From: Limnomonas spitsbergensis
Taxonomy: Eukaryota; Chlorophyta; Chlorophyceae; Chlamydomonadales
Direction of reading: 5' to 3'
DNA length: 64,000 nucleotides
NCBI GenBank assembly: GCA_037349105.1
Contig: JAYJMM010000061.1
Coordinates: 496,001 to 560,000 of the forward strand
The notes under the pieces are model-generated. The model had not been told where the DNA came from. It ran no database searches and worked only from the letters and a program-made list of their open reading frames with translations. The position numbers and the translations under genes were made by a program. Positions 58,001 through 64,000 of the stretch are shown piece after piece. Every line of letters begins with the position of its first letter. Position 1 is the first letter of the stretch.

Positions 58001-59185
58001 CCTGGACCATTGCCAGCGCCAAGCATAGTGAAAGAGCATACCGTACATCTTAATCAGGGTATGGCCTTGTGGCCAGGTGGCAGGTGCCTGTCTCGATAAA
58101 CTCAACACCCTGACTCAAAGCATGCTTGGATTTTGTCATGCAAACAAAAACAAACATAAATACCGTAGACCAGCTGATTCTCAAATCTGTATACACATCA
58201 ATCATATGACCTGGCATCCTGAATTAGACCGGGTTTCTGCCCTGCATCTTTGTGTTACTTAGCATTGAAGGAATCACCACGTTTCCCTGCCTATCCACTA
58301 TCCCTCCTGGGCCCCCTGCCCCTCAGTTGAATAGCCACATGAAGGAGCAGTTGAACAAGGCCAACGAGCGTGAGGGTGACCTGCAGCGACAGCTGACGGA
58401 GTACCAGGCCAAGCATGAGCAGCAGCAGGAGCGGCTCAGCAGTCTCATGATGATGCTGCAGGGCATGCAGGGCCTGAACAAAACTGGAGGGATGGTGCGT
58501 GATTGCTACAGCATCTAGGCGGACCTCATACAGTACTTTAGCAGGGCCAGGGAATGGGCACTGTTGTGAACACCATCCAAGTGTGGAGCCAGGTGCAAGG
58601 CTGACCATGGCACTGTGGGTATGGCAGCATGGCTCCCACTGGATGTGGTACCTGGATTGACTGGCACAGGCCAGGCAGTGTGGGTGACAGGGTGGCACAT
58701 CATGGGCATTGTTTGTATACCTGCCACATCACCAGGAGGTGAGACAGGCATAGGGTTGCGCACTTCTGTGCCATGGGTCCTGCTGAGATGCTTTTATGCA
58801 ATTCACACCACTTAACCCATACGCGCAGGGGGAGATGTCTGGCCTTCTGTCTGCCATAGGCTTTGGGCCGGAAGGCACGCGGCCGCAGGATCAGGGGGCA
58901 GAAGGCCCTGAATCCCCTCCCCTGGGGGAGCTTGGGGAAAGAGCGTCAATGCTGGCCCAGCTGCATGGCCTCAGCCTTAACATGTCTAGCCAGATGAGCA
59001 GCGTCAGCCAGATGAGCAGCAGGTTGGGAGGTGTGGCGGTGCCGCACAGCAGCCTCATGGCCGGGGCTGGCGGGGTGGGCATGATGGAGCTGCTGAAGAA
59101 TGACGTCATGATGGCCAAGCTGGCACTGGCTGTCGAGCCGAGGGTGACAGACGACTGTGCTCCGGAGGTTGATGTCAACGTTTAA
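55029..59185 (+). CDS. Ser/Ala-rich coiled-coil protein of unknown function (6 exons)
   Basis: Exons: 55029-56188, 56336-56393, 56512-56895, 57475-57615, 58327-58494 and 58829-59185, giving 2268 nt (755 aa), in phase. The join of exons 2 and 3 uses a weaker gtgaac donor; the stronger gtgaga at 56402 would put exon 3 out of frame. The first about 390 residues are disordered (Ser/Ala/Pro) with three repeats: RSISVDKARPG, STSVEKPRPV and PMSVDKVRPG. Exon 3 is Ser-rich and ends YYYPKLDSK. Exons 4-5 (ASHMKNIFHTMVEAKQNCEA; MKEQLNKANEREGDLQRQL) look like coiled coils. The last exon has QMSSVSQMSS repeats. I recognise no family; basic SVDK repeats plus coiled coils could suit a cytoskeletal adaptor, but that is a guess. 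A TGTAA, the volvocine poly(A) signal, lies near 59953. Confidence 0.75.
57120..57465. repeat. Pyrimidine-rich degenerate repeat, coiled-coil gene intron
   Basis: About ten imperfect copies of ctctacgtgttgcttcctga plus cctgctgctgc lie directly before the acceptor of exon 57475-57615. Confidence 0.8.
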
Positions 59186-61047
59186 GACGGGAGGCTGTGA
59201 ATGAGGTGGTCGATGGATGGAGTCAAGGCGGTGGTGACTCTGAGTTTATGCAGCTGCGGGTTGTCTTGCCGCCTGTGTAGAATTGGGCTCTGGTCCGTGT
59301 GTGATGACCTGCGTGACACAGACATGGCTTTCAAGCAGTCCACTTGCTTGTCATGCACTTCCAGGCAGAGGAAAGATGCGTTGCAAATTTGTAGGAAACA
59401 CATTTTGATCAGCAGTTTTGCATGAGTCTCTTTCTCAATCGGCATAAAGGCAGATTGATCTTTAGTATGCACTGCTCAGTTTACGTACATATGCCATAGT
59501 TTTCCTTATATTGACATGCCTTTTCAGATTGTTTTTGTACTGCCATAGGTATTAAAGCTAGTGCTTGGCGTTTGCAATTTTGTTCTGATGTCACACACAT
59601 ATTGTCTCAGGTGCTCTGGTACTCTGATGCGACCTTGGCTCGAGTTCCTCATGCCATCAGACACATCTTCAAACGCTCCGGAATTGTCTATTTACTGTGG
59701 CTTGGGTGTGATATGGTTGTCACTTGCCAGCACCACAATGCGCTGTATGAAACTGAGGAGGCTGGAAGCCAGGAACGGGGTTTTAACAAATAGAACTGAT
59801 TGTGCCTATAGGACTACAGGATTTGAAATGCTGTACACCCGGGAGACAAACAACCTGGGGGTTCAGGAGGGGTACAGGACAGTAATGTGCAGGGGAGTTT
59901 CCATATCACCACGTGTGATGGTCACTACAGGCCTTTGACATGGAACTGGTCTTGTAATTGTTGCCGCAAGCGAGCGTTGTGATGGTCAAACGTATCCATT
60001 AGGCGGGTGAAGCGATCATTATGTAGGGCACCAGTGACCACGCACTTGGTTGGGGTAAGGGCCAGGTAAGGTTATGAGTAATAAGCGGCAACTTAATGGA
60101 TCTGTACTTGGAGGATTTGCGGCTGTGTGAGACATAAGCAAGTGAGGGTAAATTTGCACGGGTGGGATAAACCCTGTCATTGTGCGGAAGAGGGTGCATA
60201 AGCATGGCCTCCTACCTGGTCACCTAGAGCCATTGGAGGAGTTTGAGATAGATGGGGGAGGAAGTGTATCGACGTGTCCAGCATGAGTAGATAATGTTAT
60301 GTATGCCAATGGAACGTTTGTTTGTAAGCCAGTTGACATTTGTGGAGGAGGGTAGTGGTTGAGATTTCCAGGAGGTGAGAGTGGTGATCCACATGAGAAT
60401 AAACATATTGTGTACTGTTAACATGGTACAGTGGTATAACGCCAATGGCATCCATACCCTGAGGTTGAGGGATCCAACCCACCACACCATATTCTCTCCC
60501 GCCGCCTAGAGCGCTGGATTCCAGGTTCCTGCCCCTCACCTAGGAGGATGGCTTGGCTGCACCATGGCCCAGGCTGTGCTGGTATTGAGCCTAAGAGGTA
60601 TCAATGGGAAGGAGAGGATCTGTTTCAGGCCGTCAGGGTCGTCCTGGAAAACACGCTGGTGGGCCTTGCAAGCGTTTGTGTGGAGTTTGATGAGTGTTAG
60701 CGCTGTTTGTTTGTTTGCGGGGGCTGAATGTTTGCGGAAGGTTTTTCGGATGTCAGCTGAGTCATATGTAAGTCACAGGACAGCAGGACCTCATGAGTCA
60801 CATCAGGGGGTCATGCAGTCACACATACCGTGGCCTGGGTTGAGCACCTTGATGGTCTTAGAATTTTATGGGTATATGGTACTGTTGAAAGCTCCTGTAT
60901 CAGGCATGCAAAATTGCACAAACCAGAGATCTGTGGCAGAAACACGGGATCACTGACTGATAGAGATTCCGAAACCAAAACCGAGTTCCCAACGAGAGGC
61001 CATTTCTTACAGAATCATAGAATCCATCATAAGCAAAATTTTCTGCA
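59186..61047. other. 3' UTR and intergenic region
   Basis: 3' flank of the coiled-coil gene followed by the presumed promoter of the TPR gene. Short ORFs here show no recognisable domain. A T-arm-like hairpin at 60461-60477 was examined as a tRNA and rejected. Confidence 0.4.
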
Positions 61048-63936
61048 ATGCAATCCCTACTGAGGAAGAACGCTTGCGGCGCTCAACAATGCCGTGCGGC
61101 CCTCGGGCCCAGGACGGCACATCGGCCGTGTCGCCAGGTGGTCATGCAATCCAATAACGAAGGTGGCGTAGGAGACCTGTTGTCAAGAGACAGAAAGTGA
61201 GAGGTCGACACTCTTCATGTACACGTATGCCGGGGCCGCTTTACGTAATTGGCTAACAGTTCCCTGCTCTCGTGTTGCAAAGGGAGCCCAAGTTAGCTCC
61301 CGAGCTTGACAACATCGGCTTCGTGCCCCAGCCGAAGAACAGGAAGGAGAAGGAGCTGTTGGAGGCTAAGAAGGCCAAGGAGATCCGTGAGAGAGAGCAG
61401 GTGGTCAAGAGTAGGAAGCAGCGGCAGGAGGATATAGCCAAGGCTGCCGTCAACCGCGCAGACCCCAACAGGTTTGTATTGCTGGATTGCTCAGGCCACC
61501 AAAACACCATGGGCTTGGGTTTTTAAGAAGAGCAATACCCTCAAAATGGCGCTGTCCTCGAGCCCATGTGGCATGCAGCAGCCGCTCCCTAGTTTACCTG
61601 AAGACTTCGCTGTCTCCTTGGTCATGCATGTTCTAATGTGCTAGGCTGCAGCTAGTAGCCGAACGTTGGCAGGTACCGCCCAGTGGCCCCCATGCAGGGC
61701 GTGCATTGTCTGGCAGGTCCGGAGTCGTCGCCCTCGCATGGCAAAGAGGCTCGGCTCCGGCAGACTGGGCAAAGACCAACTCCAGTGGCTGAGCAGCTAC
61801 TCAGCTTGTTAGGCATGCTAAATATATGAATTTACATAATTTGTAGGGGCATGTTCTCACCCGTATTGGTCCATCCCACTTATCTCTTTCAGGCCGAAGT
61901 CTTCCAAGCAGGCTATTGACAAGGGGCTGGAGCTGTTCCAAGGACAGAAGTACCAAGAGGCGGTGGACATGTTTAATATCGCATTGGAGCTGCCTGGAAA
62001 TGGGGCATACCGGTTAGCTGGAACGGTGCGGGAGTTCAGGTGAGGGTACTGGCTAGCTGGAACTAAGCGTGTCGGGTGGATAAGCTTTGGAGGCGGCGCT
62101 GTATCCATGGTGCAGAACACATGCTTGCATTGTTGTTGTGACACTGTCGTGCTGGGGGAGCTGGTGGGTTTCTCTCACACGCGCCACTGGTGTGCCCCTG
62201 GATGTGATTCAGTGCATCCCTCGGGCCTTGGAATGTGTTCTCATAACCTGTTCCCTGGCAATTCCCTGCCTGCCTTCTGTAGCTGCCCAAGCGATGCCGA
62301 GGAGAATGCTGCGCTCTACAACATGGCATGGTGAGGGATGGGCCAGGCCTTTCAAAGCGCTGGCTGAATTGAGCAGTGCCTTTGCAATGCCTGGGACAGG
62401 TTGCATGAGAAATCCTTGGTTTTGGCATTCTTGTGGCTGCCTGGCCCATTGGCAGTTCAGCACCACTGTTGAGCCAGTCCGATGGCTGCTGTCCAACCTG
62501 TTGGGCTGGCCTAAGGCCGGCTGCATGGGGCTGTCGGTCCAGTGAATTGTCACGATATGGCAGGGTGTAGCTGCTGTCAACTACGGCCACCTCGAATATG
62601 GGCCACCACATGGCTGACTGACAGCACCCACTGTCCATATGGATGAGTGATGGTGGGAATTCAATATTTATCTTTTGCATGGTAGCCTACCTAATGCTAC
62701 GTCCAAACTGGTCGGTTCCTGAATCAACGCCTCACAGCGATTTGTTTATTTATTAATGGGAGTCATCTGAATGTAGCCGAGTGGCATGCTCCAGGGTACC
62801 CTCATGATTTGTGTTCCTGTTCCTCATGAGGGCGGTGCATGTTGCAGTCCCCCCCCCCCCCGTGACTCATCTACATGTCAGCTACAATCCGGAGTCTGGC
62901 AGGAGGCCTGGTTTATGGCCTACCATGCTGCCTTGGCCACCAGTCGTAGGCTGGCCCAGGTCTGGTCCCAACCGGGCCTTTGGCTGCCGCAGGGTGGCCT
63001 GCTGAAGGTGGACTCGTAGCCGGGAAAAAGGAAAACTGGCATCTTGGCTGGCAGTCGGTCTGCAGGGGCAGTAGTGAACACCACTGGGGCATGCCCTTCC
63101 CCATGCCTTGCTCAGTGAGGCATCTTTTGTTTGGGAGGTGCGTGCAGGTTTGCCGTCATTGGCTTGTCTGCCTGGTTGGGGTTGGGGTGCAGCTGTCGCC
63201 TTGTGCAGTTCTGATATGCCCTTCCTTCGAGAGGCCCCAACATGCCTCTGTGACACAGAGTCTGTGTCCTCTTCTTGACCTAAGATCCATAACTAGCCCG
63301 TGTCGTTGCCGTTTGCCTTTGCCCAACAGCGCATACGTCAAGTTGGGGCGGAAGGCTGGTGCCTTGACCTGTATCGAGGCAGTCCTTGGTGAGCCAGGGA
63401 TGGGCCAGGCAATACAAGTTGGATGGGTGACCAGAGGGACGGCTGATCAGGCTCACATGCATGTGGAGCGCTCCTTAAGGGGTCGCTAGCTGGGTGTAGG
63501 AACATCAGCCAGGGTATGGATGTTCCTGCCTCTTGAAATAGTATCCAAATGCACAAAACGCTGGATTGGGGATCTGGCTTAGTCTGTGGGTCAAGGCAGT
63601 AACGTGCGTGCTGCGATTGAATCCCACCAAATTCTGTAGGTGCTAGAGGCCTTGTCAAGCCGCATTCATCCACGATGCTGCCTTGGTGCTCTTAATTTAA
63701 CATGGCAGAGGATAATCGGTTGATTGCAGGATGATCAGTACCAGTGCTTTTGGGCGGCATGATAAATCTCTCATGAGCTTGCTTGAGAAATCCAACGTTG
63801 TGGTGATGAAGCTCAGTTGATCAGCCTGTGATTCGCCCTGCTATGCAGATAATGATTTCAAGGACTTCAACACGCTTCGCACCGACCCTGATCTGGCAGA
63901 TGTCCGGGGGGCGGAACTGGATGCATTGATTAACAA
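61048..63936 (+). CDS. Plastid-type TPR protein (probably continues past right edge)
   Basis: Exons: 61048-61196, 61283-61471, 61893-62039, 62283-62330, 63330-63388 and 63849-63936, all phases consistent. The N-terminus (MQSLLRKNACGAQQCRAALG) is basic and Ala/Arg-rich like a chloroplast transit peptide. Exon 2 is a highly charged helix (KNRKEKELLEAKKAKEIRER). Exons 3-6 encode TPR-like helices: GLELFQGQKYQEAVDMFNIA, ENAALYNMACAYVKLGRKAG, then FKDFNTLRTDPDLADVRG. This order matches a conserved plant and algal family of small chloroplast TPR proteins, as I recall; its function is poorly known. After LINK the sequence is AAGTAAGA: either a TAA stop (end 63940) or a good gtaaga donor. Relatives have more C-terminal residues, so I favour the donor. 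Confidence 0.85.
62868..63025 (-). repeat. Short dispersed repeat R (inverted copy), TPR gene intron
   Basis: 'catgtcagctacaatccgga' is followed by 'ggctggcccaggtctggtcc', caaccgggcctttggctgccgc and agggtggcctgctgaagg in parts. It closely resembles the copy at 37262 in the CLC gene. Confidence 0.75.
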
Positions 63937-64000
63937 GTAAGATAGTGGCCCCCGGGCTGCACAACATGAAGGACAGGTTTTGCTTGCATTACACGTTGGT

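Noticed and set aside
60421..60495. tRNA-like stretch (tggtataacgcc and a GGTTG...CAACC hairpin)
   Set aside because: The 7-nt loop is AGGGATC, not a TTCRANY T-loop, and no acceptor or anticodon stem can be formed.

Overview
The window is nuclear DNA of a eukaryote with many spliced genes, almost certainly a green alga and probably from the Chlamydomonadales/volvocine side of the Chlorophyta. The evidence is: introns with GTGAG/GTAAG donors and CAG acceptors; proteins typical of green-alga chloroplasts (a bestrophin, a plant CLC-e/f type chloride channel, a short plastid TPR protein with a transit-like N-terminus); a MYND-finger gene; TTTAGGG-type telomere-like motifs; degenerate non-LTR retroelements; and introns swollen by minisatellites. 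The genus is an inference. No rRNA, tRNA, CRISPR array or prokaryotic gene was seen.

Layout. (1) 1-12636, minus strand: the 5' two thirds of MUS81, a structure-specific endonuclease, split into about 11 exons including a 24-nt microexon. Its introns hold five large minisatellites, and the nuclease domain lies beyond the left edge. (2) 12640-18600: mobile-element graveyard, with two MITE-like inverted-repeat elements and a 5'-truncated LINE interrupted by a solo LTR. (3) 18615-20648, minus: a MYND zinc-finger gene with a frameshift in the finger, followed by a decayed retroelement C-terminus at 20830-21320. (4) 23411-31750, minus: a complete 10-exon bestrophin gene (about 486 aa). (5) 34300-47898, minus: a complete 15-exon CLC chloride channel/transporter gene (about 764 aa); one intron contains about 54 copies of a 64-bp repeat. 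(6) 49170-53881, plus: a nearly full-length but broken LINE with ORF1 and endonuclease/reverse transcriptase ORF2. (7) 55029-59185, plus: a six-exon Ser/Ala-rich gene with coiled coils and no recognised family. (8) 61048 to about 63936, plus: a plastid-type TPR protein gene, probably running off the right edge.

Exons were joined by hand, from splice motifs, reading phase and family resemblance. For MUS81, bestrophin, CLC and the TPR gene nearly all exon phases agree, which is strong internal support.

The most notable pattern is that several intronic tandem repeats look like repeated copies of the adjoining exon-intron junction, so the monomers carry decoy splice sites. It is seen at two MUS81 donors, two bestrophin donors, one bestrophin acceptor and one CLC donor. 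A second theme is that two unrelated anion-channel families (bestrophin and CLC) sit next to each other on the same strand. A third is a short dispersed repeat, ending in doubled GTAGCTGAA, that populates the introns of several genes.
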